64,000 nucleotides of DNA from Paucibacter sp. B2R-40 (lineage in GTDB: Bacteria > Pseudomonadota > Gammaproteobacteria > Burkholderiales > Burkholderiaceae_C), in NCBI RefSeq assembly GCF_025717555.1, contig NZ_JAJIRP010000015.1, positions 37,645 through 101,644 on the forward strand, written 5' to 3'. Positions 47,035-55,164 of this stretch are shown here, piece after piece. The translations under genes and the position numbers were made by a program. Numbering within the stretch: position 1 is the stretch's first letter; every line of letters begins with the position of its first letter. The notes beneath the pieces are model-generated. The model had not been told where the DNA came from. It saw only the letters and a program-made list of their open reading frames with translations, and ran no database searches.

Positions 47035-48288
47035 CTACTGTGTGGCGATGGGCAGATTAGCGCTACGCCATTCCGGAAATCCGCCACGGAACCAATAGAC
47101 CTTGCTGTAGCCGGCTTTCAAAGCAGCCTGGCTGGCCTTGAAGCTCTTCCAGCATTCGGCGCCATTGCAGGCAAACACCAGTGGCGTGGCCTTGTTGGCG
47201 GGCAGTTTGCTGATATCAAAGGAATCATCGGCGGCCTTGAAGTCGGCATCCTTGGCGCTCTTCTCGCCGTAAGGCAGCAGGCTCGCTCCGACAATATGGC
47301 CAGCCTTGAACTCCGCATCATTGCGGGTATCGAACAGCAAGGCGCCGGCCTTTTGCAACTGCGCGACGGCTGCGGCATCGACCACGGTCGCCCCCGCCAA
47401 ACTACGCGGCGTGAAATAGCCCAAAGTTGCCACGTAGTCAAAATCTTTGGCCACCAAGGGCTGCAGCTTTTGTGCACCAAAGATGCCCGGAATCGTCGCC
47501 AAATTCTTACTCAGAGCCACCCGCAAAGCATCCGGCGTCAGCGTCGAGGCGGGTTTCAGAGCAACGCCCAGCCCCGGCACGGCCTTGCTCTGCATCACGA
47601 CCTTGAGCGGCTCACCGGCGGCCACCCAACGATCAAACACCGAGCGCTCCACCGCCACCACATCGCAGCGTTTGATCTGCAGGCAAATCAACAATGCGTC
47701 CTGATAGCGGCTCTCCACCACGCTGCTGAAATGCCGCTTGACCGTCGTATTGGCCGCATTGAGTTCGCCGCGCAAAAGATAGGTCACCACGCTGTCCTGC
47801 TGGGGTAGCCCCAAGCGCTTGCCGGCTGCACTTTCAAGGTTGCTGACCTGGCTGCTATTGAATGCGACCAAGACAGCTTGTACAGGCTTTTCAACGCTGG
47901 CGACCGGCACATAGCCATAGCGCATCGCGCTGCCGATCACATGAGCCGGCGCCACGAAAACATCGAATAAACGGGCTCGGGTGGCTGACAAATCGGCCGC
48001 GACATCGGTAGAAGGGGTGACCCTCGGTGCAGCACCGCGCTCGGAGCGAAGCGATTGTTCAACTGTCGTTTTCCAGGCACTGAAGGTGGCGAAGCGCGAT
48101 TGTTCCGCCTCATCACCCGGATTGATCAACACCGAGTAGGACTCAGTCGCTGCACCTGCGGCCAAACCGGCCGCCATTGACGCCGCCGCAGTCAAGCCCA
48201 AAACCGCCGCAATCAGGCACCGCTGTGCCCGTTTGCCTAACAAGGCAAACGGTTCGCCTTGGCTTGTTGCGCCCGCAAAATGTTTCAT
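47035..48288 (-). CDS. PhnD-like binding domain fused to rhodanese
   Basis: The 417-residue exported protein has a hydrophobic signal segment (CLIAAVLGLTAAASMAAGLA) preceded by a long basic leader. Residues about 50-290 resemble the PhnD/SsuA/transferrin periplasmic binding fold (DVFVAPAHVIGSAMRYGYVPVAS, ALLICLQIKRCDVVAVERSVFDRW). Residues about 305-415 are a rhodanese domain (LLFDTRNDAEFKAGHIVGASL) with active-loop Cys374 in CNGAECWKS. The second Cys (379) and Trp recall the CW-type rhodaneses of quinoprotein-linked periplasmic systems. A binding protein joined to a sulphur carrier suggests capture and handling of an oxyanion or sulphur compound. No transporter is adjacent. Confidence 0.85.
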   Translation of the reverse strand: MKHFAGATSQGEPFALLGKRAQRCLIAAVLGLTAAASMAAGLAAGAATESYSVLINPGDEAEQSRFATFSAWKTTVEQSLRSERGAAPRVTPSTDVAADLSATRARLFDVFVAPAHVIGSAMRYGYVPVASVEKPVQAVLVAFNSSQVSNLESAAGKRLGLPQQDSVVTYLLRGELNAANTTVKRHFSSVVESRYQDALLICLQIKRCDVVAVERSVFDRWVAAGEPLKVVMQSKAVPGLGVALKPASTLTPDALRVALSKNLATIPGIFGAQKLQPLVAKDFDYVATLGYFTPRSLAGATVVDAAAVAQLQKAGALLFDTRNDAEFKAGHIVGASLLPYGEKSAKDADFKAADDSFDISKLPANKATPLVFACNGAECWKSFKASQAALKAGYSKVYWFRGGFPEWRSANLPIATQ

Positions 48289-48334
48289 GGCAGCCAGTCT
48301 AGGCCATAGGCAGGGCCTTGCACAAATGCTGCCT

Positions 48335-48355
48335 CGCCTCCTTGCAAAGGAGGCG
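48335..48355. other. Perfect 9-bp hairpin between the PhnD-rhodanese and zinc-ribbon genes
   Basis: CGCCTCCTT and AAGGAGGCG pair around a GCA loop. There is no T-run on either side. It lies 27 bases beyond the zinc-ribbon stop at 48382 and may mark the end of its transcript. Confidence 0.5.
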
Positions 48356-48381
48356 GAGCAGCTGATAGCTGGCCTGAGCGG

Positions 48382-48594
48382 CTAGATACTGTCCTTGGGC
48401 TTGGCGCAGCCGGGCTTGCAGACCACCTCGGTGCGACCCAGTACGCGCTTAGATTGCAGGTTATTGGGTGTGCGGTGCTTGCCGCATTTGAAACAGGAGC
48501 GAGTGTGGCCACTACCCAAAAAAGGTGATCCGCCTAACTTTGACTCATAGCGCAGACCGTTATCGCTGACGCTGGTGTAGGTGTCTTTACTCAT
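48382..48594 (-). CDS. Small zinc-ribbon protein, copy A
   Basis: The 70-residue basic protein has four cysteines in CFKCGKHR and VCKPGC, spaced as a zinc ribbon, with LQSKRVLGR between. The ATG at 48594 has AGGAGTG eight bases ahead. The same pattern (L-R-Y-x-S-K, GSPF, CxxCGKHR, L-x-SK-x-x-LG, VC-x-P-x-C) occurs in the 78-residue protein at 49484-49720, so the two are paralogues on either side of tdk. Role unknown; small size and charge suggest nucleic-acid binding. No partner gene is coupled to it. Confidence 0.8.
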   Translation of the reverse strand: MSKDTYTSVSDNGLRYESKLGGSPFLGSGHTRSCFKCGKHRTPNNLQSKRVLGRTEVVCKPGCAKPKDSI

Positions 48595-48875
48595 TGTTGT
48601 CACTCCTAAGTCTTGCCGACCCATGGCGCGAGGGGCGCGACGGACCCGATATGCATTGACTGCTCCCATCCCTCAACACAATAGTAGGCGGCAGATATGG
48701 CAATTGACTACCTCGCTTGCCCCATGTTTTGTCACAATTCGGGTAAGTCATACCGCCTATTTAGGGGATTACTGCGGCGGATCGAGTGAGTGGTGACTCA
48801 ATTCCGAAGATTACGCATGTACAAGCACAATAGCCCGCTACCCATTTCCACCGCACTGAGACCCTAGACCTCCGC

Positions 48876-49436
48876 ATGGCCAAGCTATTTTTCCGTTATG
48901 CCGCGATGAACGCCGGCAAGTCCACCGCGCTACTCCAGGTTGCCCACAACTACGAAGAGCGCGGCCACAGCGTGCGCTTGTTCACCGCCCGGGTCGACGA
49001 CCGCTACGGCGGTGGCCACATCACTTCACGGCTGGGTCCGCAGCGCGAAGCGGAATTGTTTGGGCCGGAGACCGACTTCTTGGCGCTGAATGCGGCGCAG
49101 CCGGGCATGGCCTGCCTGCTGATCGACGAGGCTCAGTTCCTCAACAAGACGCAGGTCTGGGCTCTGCATGAACTGGCACACATCCAAAACCTGCCGGTCA
49201 TTTGCTATGGCCTGCGTACCGATTTTCAGGGTGAGCTATTCCCTGGCTCGGCCAGTCTGCTGGCCTTGGCCGATGAGATGGACGAGATGAAAACCATTTG
49301 CGACTGTGGCCGCAAGGCAACAATGAATATGCGTGTCGACGCCAACAACCGCAAGGTCACCGTCGGCGACCAGGTCGAAATTGGCGGAAATGCCCGTTAC
49401 CGAGCCGTCTGCGGGCGCTGCTTCAGGCAAATTTAA
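48876..49436 (+). CDS. tdk: Thymidine kinase
   Basis: The 186-residue type II enzyme phosphorylates thymidine for salvage. It has the P-loop AAMNAGKST (9-17), DEAQF, the lasso-type YGLRTDFQGELFPGS and structural zinc cysteines CDCGRKA and CGRCF. It is transcribed opposite to the two zinc-ribbon genes that flank it. The 281 bases upstream hold no gene. A terminator follows. Confidence 0.95.
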   Translation: MAKLFFRYAAMNAGKSTALLQVAHNYEERGHSVRLFTARVDDRYGGGHITSRLGPQREAELFGPETDFLALNAAQPGMACLLIDEAQFLNKTQVWALHELAHIQNLPVICYGLRTDFQGELFPGSASLLALADEMDEMKTICDCGRKATMNMRVDANNRKVTVGDQVEIGGNARYRAVCGRCFRQI

Positions 49437-49446
49437 CTGTTGAACA

Positions 49447-49467
49447 CGGCCTCGATGGGCCGTTTTG
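49447..49467 (+). terminator. Rho-independent terminator of tdk
   Basis: ACGGCC (49447-49452) pairs with GGCCGT (49459-49464), followed by TTTT. It is 10 bases past the tdk stop and short of the convergent zinc-ribbon copy B. Confidence 0.75.
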
Positions 49468-49483
49468 TTCAAGATTCAAGCCA

Positions 49484-49720
49484 TCACGGCTTGGTCAGCA
49501 ACTCATCCAGCTCCTTGCAGGTGGGGGAGCACACCGGTTGAGATTTGCCCAAAAGCTTCTTGGACTTGAGCATCGCGCGCGGGCGATGCTTGCCGCACAA
49601 AAAGCACGACATGGTTGCGGCACCAAAGGATGAGGTCGCCGCAAATGGCGAACCCGGTGCTTTTGAGCGGTAGCGCAGTCCATCAGCTTCGATGGTGGTT
49701 TTAGTACTGTCCTTGGCCAC
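49484..49720 (-). CDS. Small zinc-ribbon protein, copy B
   Basis: The 78-residue protein has cysteines in CFLCGKHR and VCSPTC and the shared LKSKKLLGK segment. It starts with GTG at 49720. It is similar over its whole length to the protein at 48382-48594 but has a Ser/Ala insertion (FAATSSFGAAT) before the first Cys pair. It converges with tdk. The two copies on the same strand suggest duplication followed by, or preceding, insertion of tdk between them. Function unknown. Confidence 0.78.
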   Translation of the reverse strand: MAKDSTKTTIEADGLRYRSKAPGSPFAATSSFGAATMSCFLCGKHRPRAMLKSKKLLGKSQPVCSPTCKELDELLTKP

Positions 49721-49935
49721 GTCGGTCCTGATAGTGAGTTAGAAAGTGCCTGGCTGAATCGCCCACCCCGATTTTCCTCGATCCGGTTGGGCAGATTTGG
49801 CAGACCCTGTATTTTCCACTATCTGGAGGCCGATCTCGAAGACAGTTCGTTCCCTGCCCCCTCAGAGCGAGGGAGGGGATTCCCTAGTTGCGCCAAATTC
49901 AGTTTAAAACTCGGCCCAAAGGATCGCTGCGCTAC

Positions 49936-50694
49936 TCATCCGCCGATAAAGTGCGGCACTCTTTTTTCCTGCCAAGCGGATACACCTTCGGCTAAATCCA
50001 AGGAAAGATTGACATGCGCGATATCGGCTTGCAAGGTCGTCGCATCCAGCGCGCCTCGCGCAATCGCATTCAAATGCTTTTTCATCCCCAACAGGGCCAG
50101 CGGCGCCATCGCTAACAAATCCGCCACCAAGGCCTCAGTCGCTACATCCAGCTCCGTGCCGCCCGCCAGCAGTTGATCAAGAAATCCGCAGCTCAGCATT
50201 TGCTTGGCATCCAGCGTGGCACCTGCCAGCAAGACCCGTTTGGCCCATTGCAGGCCAAGGCGGCTGACATAGCGCTGCAAGCCGCCTTGATAGAAATGCA
50301 GGCCCAGTCGCGCCGCCGGCACAAACATTTCGCAGGCGGCCACGCCCAAGCGGAAATCGCATGCCAGCGCCAGATCGGTCGCGCCGCCGTAGAGCCCACC
50401 CTGAATCCTGGCCACCGTGATGGGCCGCGCAGCTTCCCAGTCGTCCGCCAAGGCCTCGAACAAGGCGCCTGCATTCACGCCGGGTACGGCGGCAATATTG
50501 AAACCACTGCAGAAATAGCGCCCTTCGCCGCTCAGGACCAGAACCCGCACCGCGCTCAAATGATTGACCTGATCCACCTGCGCGCGCAGGGTGCGCAGAT
50601 CCTCGATCTCCAAGCGATTGGCCAAGCGCGGCCGGCGCAGCGTGATGCGCGCCATGTGGCCGTCAATTTGCAGCAGTGGAGCGAGACCGTTCAT
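49936..50694 (-). CDS. Crotonase-fold protein lacking both hydratase glutamates
   Basis: The 252-residue protein has the enoyl-CoA hydratase/isomerase fold: ITLRRPRLANRLE, the oxyanion-hole segments RYFCSGFNIAA and GGLYGGATDLALACDFRLG. In classical hydratases one Glu lies in the Q-P-E-I-x-L-G block, read here as FVPAARLGL (Ala). The second lies in the A-M-E-M-V-L-T-G block, read here as WAKRVLLAG (Lys). It is therefore unlikely to hydrate enoyl-CoA and may be an isomerase, hydrolase or binding protein. It lies 64 bases downstream of the fused ABC gene on the same strand, probably in that operon. Confidence 0.82.
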   Translation of the reverse strand: MNGLAPLLQIDGHMARITLRRPRLANRLEIEDLRTLRAQVDQVNHLSAVRVLVLSGEGRYFCSGFNIAAVPGVNAGALFEALADDWEAARPITVARIQGGLYGGATDLALACDFRLGVAACEMFVPAARLGLHFYQGGLQRYVSRLGLQWAKRVLLAGATLDAKQMLSCGFLDQLLAGGTELDVATEALVADLLAMAPLALLGMKKHLNAIARGALDATTLQADIAHVNLSLDLAEGVSAWQEKRVPHFIGG

Positions 50695-50758
50695 GAAAAT
50701 TAGAGGCGCAATGATCCTGTCAGTCTAGGGCAAACCAGCATGCGGTCCGGGGCCTGGC

Positions 50759-52261
50759 TCAAACAAAGCGCCTGCGCAGGCCCAGCGCCAAGGCAGCAAA
50801 TGCCGCCTCGAACAGCAGCGCCAGAGCGGCCGCCGGCAAGGCGCCGGCCAACAAGAGCTCATGGTCATTCAGCGCCAGACCGGTGACGATGCGCTCACCC
50901 AAGCCTCCGGCGCCGATGAAGGCGGCAATCGTCGCGGTGCCGACCGCGATACTGGTGGCCGTGCGCACGCCGGCCAGCACCAGCGGCAAGGCCAGCGGCA
51001 ACTCGATCAGGCGCAGGCTTTGCCAAGGCGTCAGGCCCAGCGCCATGCCGGCCTGCTTCAGGCCCACCGGCACCTCGGCCAAGCCGGTGCAGGTATTGCG
51101 CGTGATGGGCAGCAGCGCATAGAGCGTCAGCGCCAGCAGCGCCGGCAGACTGCCGATCCGGTCTACCCAGGAGATCAAGGCGGCCAGCAGCGCCAGCGAG
51201 GGCACCGTTTGCAAGAGGCCGCAAGCACCCAGCAGCAAGCCACGCAGACGCGCATGCGGCGCTACCAGCAAGGCCAGCGGCAAGCCAATGGCGGTCGCCA
51301 GGCCGACCGAAGACAAAACCAGGCTCAGATGCTGCAAGCTCAGCCGTAGCAAGTCGGGACCAAACAGCTTTAACCAGAAGTCCGCCTTGGCCGGCTCGCT
51401 TGCTCGCTTGTTTTGGGGCCGCAAATGTTCACTGGCGATCAACTCGAAGCTTTTGCCCTGCAGTTCGGCCTTGGCATTCATGTCAATCATGGCCCCCTCG
51501 TCGATGCTACCGGCCAGGCCTTGCAGCGCCGCCCAGGCGGCGGGGAAGCGCTGCGGCACATCGAGCCGGTACAAAACGACCGCGTCATAACGCGGGAAAT
51601 GCGCTGCATCATCTTGCAACACCCGCAGGCCCAGATGGGCGATCTTGGCGTCGGTGGTGTAGATATCGATCACATCGGTCTGCCCGGCACTCAAGGCCTC
51701 ATAGGCCAGGCCATGGTCCAGGCCGCTCGGTTGCTGCGGCAGGCGATAGCGTTTGGCCAGGCCGGGCCAGCCATCGGCCCGCCCGATGAACTCATTGCTC
51801 AGCCCCAGGCGCAAGTTCGCATGGCCGGCCAGATCAGATAGTTTGCTGATGCCCAGCGCCTGCGCCTTGTCGGCGCGCATGGCCAAGGCATAGCCATCAT
51901 TGAAGCCCAGGGCGATGTCAACACCCAGACCCAGCGGCTGCAGTTGCGCACGCATGGCCGCCAAGCTTGACGGCGTTTTGTTCTTGAGGATTTCCTGGTC
52001 TATGGTGCCGGCGTATTCCGGGTAGAGATCAATGCTGCCGGCTTGCAGCGCGGCGTAGACAATGGCCGTGTTGCCCAGGCCGGCCAGGACTTCAACTTTG
52101 GCTGCCTTGTCGCTACGCTGCGCGGTTTGCGCCAGCACATGGGCCAGGATATAGGACTCGGTGAAGCGCTTGGAGCCAACGCGCAAAACATCGTCGGCGC
52201 CCCAGGACAGCGCGCTGGCGAGCAGCAGACAAATCGTCAAAAACGCATTCTTAAGTTTCAT
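50759..52261 (-). CDS. Fused osmoprotectant-type ABC binding protein and permease
   Basis: The 500-residue protein has a signal peptide (FLTICLLLASALSWGA). An OpuBC/ProX-like binding domain follows at about 23-285 (VGSKRFTESYILAHVLAQ, GLGNTAIVYAALQAGSIDLYPEY). The C-terminal part (about 300-500) has roughly six helices of OpuBB-type permease with the ABC-docking loop LKQAGMALGLTPWQSLRLIELPLALP. The family imports glycine betaine, choline, carnitine or similar amines. No ATPase gene is adjacent. Its ATG overlaps the arsR stop (ATGA), tying it to that regulator. Confidence 0.9.
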   Translation of the reverse strand: MKLKNAFLTICLLLASALSWGADDVLRVGSKRFTESYILAHVLAQTAQRSDKAAKVEVLAGLGNTAIVYAALQAGSIDLYPEYAGTIDQEILKNKTPSSLAAMRAQLQPLGLGVDIALGFNDGYALAMRADKAQALGISKLSDLAGHANLRLGLSNEFIGRADGWPGLAKRYRLPQQPSGLDHGLAYEALSAGQTDVIDIYTTDAKIAHLGLRVLQDDAAHFPRYDAVVLYRLDVPQRFPAAWAALQGLAGSIDEGAMIDMNAKAELQGKSFELIASEHLRPQNKRASEPAKADFWLKLFGPDLLRLSLQHLSLVLSSVGLATAIGLPLALLVAPHARLRGLLLGACGLLQTVPSLALLAALISWVDRIGSLPALLALTLYALLPITRNTCTGLAEVPVGLKQAGMALGLTPWQSLRLIELPLALPLVLAGVRTATSIAVGTATIAAFIGAGGLGERIVTGLALNDHELLLAGALPAAALALLFEAAFAALALGLRRRFV

Positions 52262-52977
52262 GCCGGGCCCGATCCAAGCAGTTGCTGCAGCTTGCTCAGG
52301 CCGCGCGGCGTGATGCGCAAGGCGCGGCTATCAAGTTCGCCCACGACCCAGCCCTGCTCGGTGAGCAGAGCAAGCCAGGCCGCACCCAAGGCCCCACCCA
52401 GATGCGGGCTGCGCACGCTCCAGTCCATGCAGGCGCAGGCCAGGCGTCGCCTTGTTGACCGTGCGGCCGCCACATCCAGGCCCAGTGCGGCAAACCCTGC
52501 AGCACCCGTCTCGCTGAGCGTGTAAGCGCGCGGCAGCGCTGCGTCGACCACCAGCCAGGCGCGACGCAAAGCATGGTCATGCAAGCGCACGGCCCAGTCA
52601 CCGGCCAGATGGTCATAACAGCGACGCGCCTCTCGCATGCCAGGCGGCGTACTCGGCTCAAATGTCTTCAATCCCTTGCTGATGCTGCGCCCCGCCAGCA
52701 CCAACATCGCCTCCAGCGCTGCCCCGACCTCGCCGCCGGCCAGCTTGTAATAGCGATGGCGCCCCTGCGATTGACACTCGATCAAGCCGGCGCTGCTCAA
52801 GCGCGCCAGATGTGCACTGGCGGTCGAAGCGCCGACCTCACCCACTGCCGCTAACTCGGTGGCCGTACGGGCATGGCCGTCCATCAAGCAGCACAGCATG
52901 CGCGCCCGCGTCGGTTCGGCCATGCTTTGGGCCAGCTCGGCCAAGGCCATGTCGGCAAAGTTGTGCTTGTCATCCAT
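52258..52977 (-). CDS. ArsR-family transcriptional regulator with long C-terminal domain
   Basis: The 239-residue product has an ArsR winged helix (LAQSMAEPTRARMLCCLMDG, TATELAAVGEVGASTASAHLARL, then GRHRYYKL). A further 130 residues follow with CYDHLAGDWAVRLHDHAL and a second winged-helix-like end. No CxC metal site of classical ArsR is seen, though Cys-Cys occurs in helix alpha 2 (MLCCLM). It is coupled to the fused transporter and diverges from the P450 gene. A perfect 8-bp inverted repeat covers its start codon and suggests autoregulation. Confidence 0.9.
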   Translation of the reverse strand: MDDKHNFADMALAELAQSMAEPTRARMLCCLMDGHARTATELAAVGEVGASTASAHLARLSSAGLIECQSQGRHRYYKLAGGEVGAALEAMLVLAGRSISKGLKTFEPSTPPGMREARRCYDHLAGDWAVRLHDHALRRAWLVVDAALPRAYTLSETGAAGFAALGLDVAAARSTRRRLACACMDWSVRSPHLGGALGAAWLALLTEQGWVVGELDSRALRITPRGLSKLQQLLGSGPA

Positions 52978-52999
52978 GCTTCGATGCTAAACGAAGCAT
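52976..52999. promoter_or_regulatory. Perfect 8-bp inverted repeat, candidate ArsR operator
   Basis: ATGCTTCG (52976-52983) and CGAAGCAT (52992-52999) are exact inverted repeats eight bases apart, between divergent arsR and P450 genes. The left arm overlaps the arsR start codon. Arm-to-arm centre spacing is 16 bases. This geometry fits a dimeric winged-helix repressor. Confidence 0.7.
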
Positions 53000-53028
53000 T
53001 GCAAGAGCAGGGCAAAGATACTGGCGCC

Positions 53029-54198
53029 ATGAGCTGCCCCTACCAAACCCCTACCCTCACCCCTTCCCCTGCTTTGACCGTGTTGAGCATCGCCGCATCG
53101 CCCGATGCGGCCGCACTGCAATCCTTCTACAAGGAGCTCAACCAGCGATCCAGCTTGCAATTCGACGCAAGCTCGAATTGCTGGCTTGCCGCGGGCTCAG
53201 CACTGGCGCAAGCCGCGTTGCAGCACCCAGATTTGGCTGTACGCCCGCCCGACCAAGCTGTTCCAACGGGGCTGCAAGGCCGGCCTTTTGGCACCGTCTT
53301 TGCCCGCTGGCTGCGCATGCGCGATGACGCCCCGCGCGAGGCCGAAAAGCAAGCCCTTCAATCGGCGCTAGCAAGCATCGATCCAGCCACGCTGCAGCAA
53401 GTTGCCGCGCGCCAAGCGGACTTGGCCTTGCAGGCGGGCTGGAGCCACTGGCAATGGGCCAGTATTCCCTGCACGGTGGCCCATCTGCTTGGCTTGAAAA
53501 TGCTGGAAGTGGCCGACCAGCAAACACTGCTGACGCAGCTGGCGGCCATGGCGCTGGCCTTGAAGCCGCAGGCGGAACTCACAGCACTGAATGGTGGCGA
53601 CCGCGCCGTGACTGAACTGATGGCAGCGCTTGATCTCGCCCCTGATGCCCCGCTGAGGCAGGCCTTGCGAACCCAAGCAGGGTTGCTGGGTCCTGGAAAT
53701 TCAACTGATGGGTGGCAAGCGCAGGCGCTGGCCTTGCTGTGGCAAGGCTACGAGGCCGGCGCCGGCCTGCTCGGCCAAGCGCTGCTGGCGCCGCATCACT
53801 CAAGCGCCTCGGCGCCAGCAGATTTGGCCGGCTGCGCCGCCTTGCTGGATGAAATCGGCCGGCAGCCGGGTGTCATTCATCACACACGCCGCTGGGCCCT
53901 GCGCGACTGCGAGTTGGCGGGCCAGGCATTGCGCAAGGGAGATGCCGTGCTGGTGATCCTGGCCGGCGGAGTTGCCTCACAAGCAGAGCCTTTGGGCTTC
54001 GGCAGCGGCCGCCATCGCTGCCCCGGCATTGCGCTGACTCGGAACGCCGGCGCGATGGCTTTGTGGCGCGCCACGCAGCAAGTCACCCTGCAACAGTCAC
54101 CACGGTGCACAGGCTTTCAAGCGCTGGCCAATGCCCGCATTCCCATCTTTGACAGCGCCATGTTGAACAATAAACACCCCGAGCTGAACGCCTCATGA
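53029..54198 (+). CDS. Short cytochrome P450-like protein
   Basis: The 389-residue protein keeps the haem-ligand loop FGSGRHRCPG (Cys331) and a K-helix ExxR (EIGR, Glu275). The distance between them, 56 residues, is shorter than in typical bacterial P450s such as P450cam (70). The usual A-N-R-D-P/meander block seems missing between VLVILAGG and PLGFGSG. The I-helix segment reads GYEAGAG without the expected Thr. It may use peroxide, be a specialised enzyme, or have lost oxygenase activity. The start at 53029 places the inverted repeat in the 5' leader; the open frame above it overlaps arsR. Its stop overlaps the ABM gene (ATGA). Confidence 0.82.
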   Translation: MSCPYQTPTLTPSPALTVLSIAASPDAAALQSFYKELNQRSSLQFDASSNCWLAAGSALAQAALQHPDLAVRPPDQAVPTGLQGRPFGTVFARWLRMRDDAPREAEKQALQSALASIDPATLQQVAARQADLALQAGWSHWQWASIPCTVAHLLGLKMLEVADQQTLLTQLAAMALALKPQAELTALNGGDRAVTELMAALDLAPDAPLRQALRTQAGLLGPGNSTDGWQAQALALLWQGYEAGAGLLGQALLAPHHSSASAPADLAGCAALLDEIGRQPGVIHHTRRWALRDCELAGQALRKGDAVLVILAGGVASQAEPLGFGSGRHRCPGIALTRNAGAMALWRATQQVTLQQSPRCTGFQALANARIPIFDSAMLNNKHPELNAS

Positions 54199-54551
54199 TT
54201 GCCGTTATTTTCGAAGTCTTGCCCCATCCCGAGCACTATCAAAAGTATTTGGACCTCGCTGCCGAGCTGCGCCCCTTGCTGGCGCAAATCGACGGTTTCC
54301 TCAGCATCGAACGCTTCAGCAGCCTGAGTGAGCCGGGCAAGCTGCTGTCACTGTCTTTTTGGCGCGACGAAGCGGCCGTGGCCGCCTGGCGCAATCTGGA
54401 ACAACACCGCAGCACGCAAGCCTTGGGGCGCAGCCAAGTGTTCGCAGACTATCGCCTGCGCGTCGCCGCGGTGCAGCGAGACTACGGTCTGCTGGAACGC
54501 GAGCAGGCCCCGCTGGACAGTCAGCAAGCCCATCCCGCAGCGCCCACCTGA
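54195..54551 (+). CDS. Antibiotic biosynthesis monooxygenase (ABM) domain protein
   Basis: The 118-residue dimeric ferredoxin-like protein begins IAVIFEVLPHPEHYQKYLDLA and has GFLSIERFSS and LLSLSFWRDEAAVAAWRNLEQHR, all typical of the ABM family. Members include cofactor-free monooxygenases and haem-degrading enzymes, and many have unknown roles. It is translationally coupled to the P450-like gene, so the two probably act on the same compound or the ABM protein serves the haem enzyme. Confidence 0.88.
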   Translation: MIAVIFEVLPHPEHYQKYLDLAAELRPLLAQIDGFLSIERFSSLSEPGKLLSLSFWRDEAAVAAWRNLEQHRSTQALGRSQVFADYRLRVAAVQRDYGLLEREQAPLDSQQAHPAAPT

Positions 54552-54578
54552 TACGCTCTGCGCCCAGGAGGATCTGCA

Positions 54579-55049
54579 ATGCGACTCAAATTGACAGTCT
54601 TGCTGGCACTGAGCTGGCCGGTTTTCGCGACGGCGGCAGACGCGGTCGGCGAGGTCGATACCGTTTTCAAATTCATCGGGCCGGATCACAAAATCGTCGT
54701 CGACGCGCATGACGACCCCAAGGTCAGCGGCGTCACCTGCTACGTGTCGCGCGCCAAGACCGGCGGCATCAAAGGCGGTCTCGGCTTGGCGGAGGACAAA
54801 TCCGAGGCCTCGATAGCCTGCCGCCAGACCGGCCCTATAGGCTTCGCCAAGCCGCTGCCTCAGCAAGAAGAGGTCTTCAATGAACGGACCTCGCTGATTT
54901 TCAAGAAGCTGCGCATCGTGCGCATGGTCGACGCCAAACGCAACACGCTGGTCTATCTGACCTACTCCGACCGAGTGATCGAGGGCTCGCCGCAGAACAG
55001 CATCAGCGCTGTGCCGGTAGATCGCGGCACGCCGATTCCTGTCAAGTAG
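54579..55049 (+). CDS. creA: CreA family periplasmic protein
   Basis: The 156-residue secreted protein has a signal peptide ([18 protein letters not shown]). The CreA core follows: [37 protein letters not shown] and [11 protein letters not shown] with a conserved Cys pair. Its function is not known. It lies 28 bases after the ABM gene with AGGAGG before its ATG, so it could be read through from the P450 unit. Confidence 0.92.
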   Translation: MRLKLTVLLALSWPVFATAADAVGEVDTVFKFIGPDHKIVVDAHDDPKVSGVTCYVSRAKTGGIKGGLGLAEDKSEASIACRQTGPIGFAKPLPQQEEVFNERTSLIFKKLRIVRMVDAKRNTLVYLTYSDRVIEGSPQNSISAVPVDRGTPIPVK

Positions 55050-55164
55050 CAGCCCGCACTTGTAAGCGGGCCGCGCTTACTCTACGCTGCAGGCTGCGCC
55101 GGCACGCGCCTTGTTGGGCTCCGGCACTGGATTTGTCCAAGCATCCCTGTTCAAGGAGCGTGTC

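Noticed and set aside
49850..49878. CCCTC...GAGGG stem near 49860
   Set aside because: Short and imperfect, in AT/GC-mixed spacer DNA; no second copy seen to call it a repeat family.
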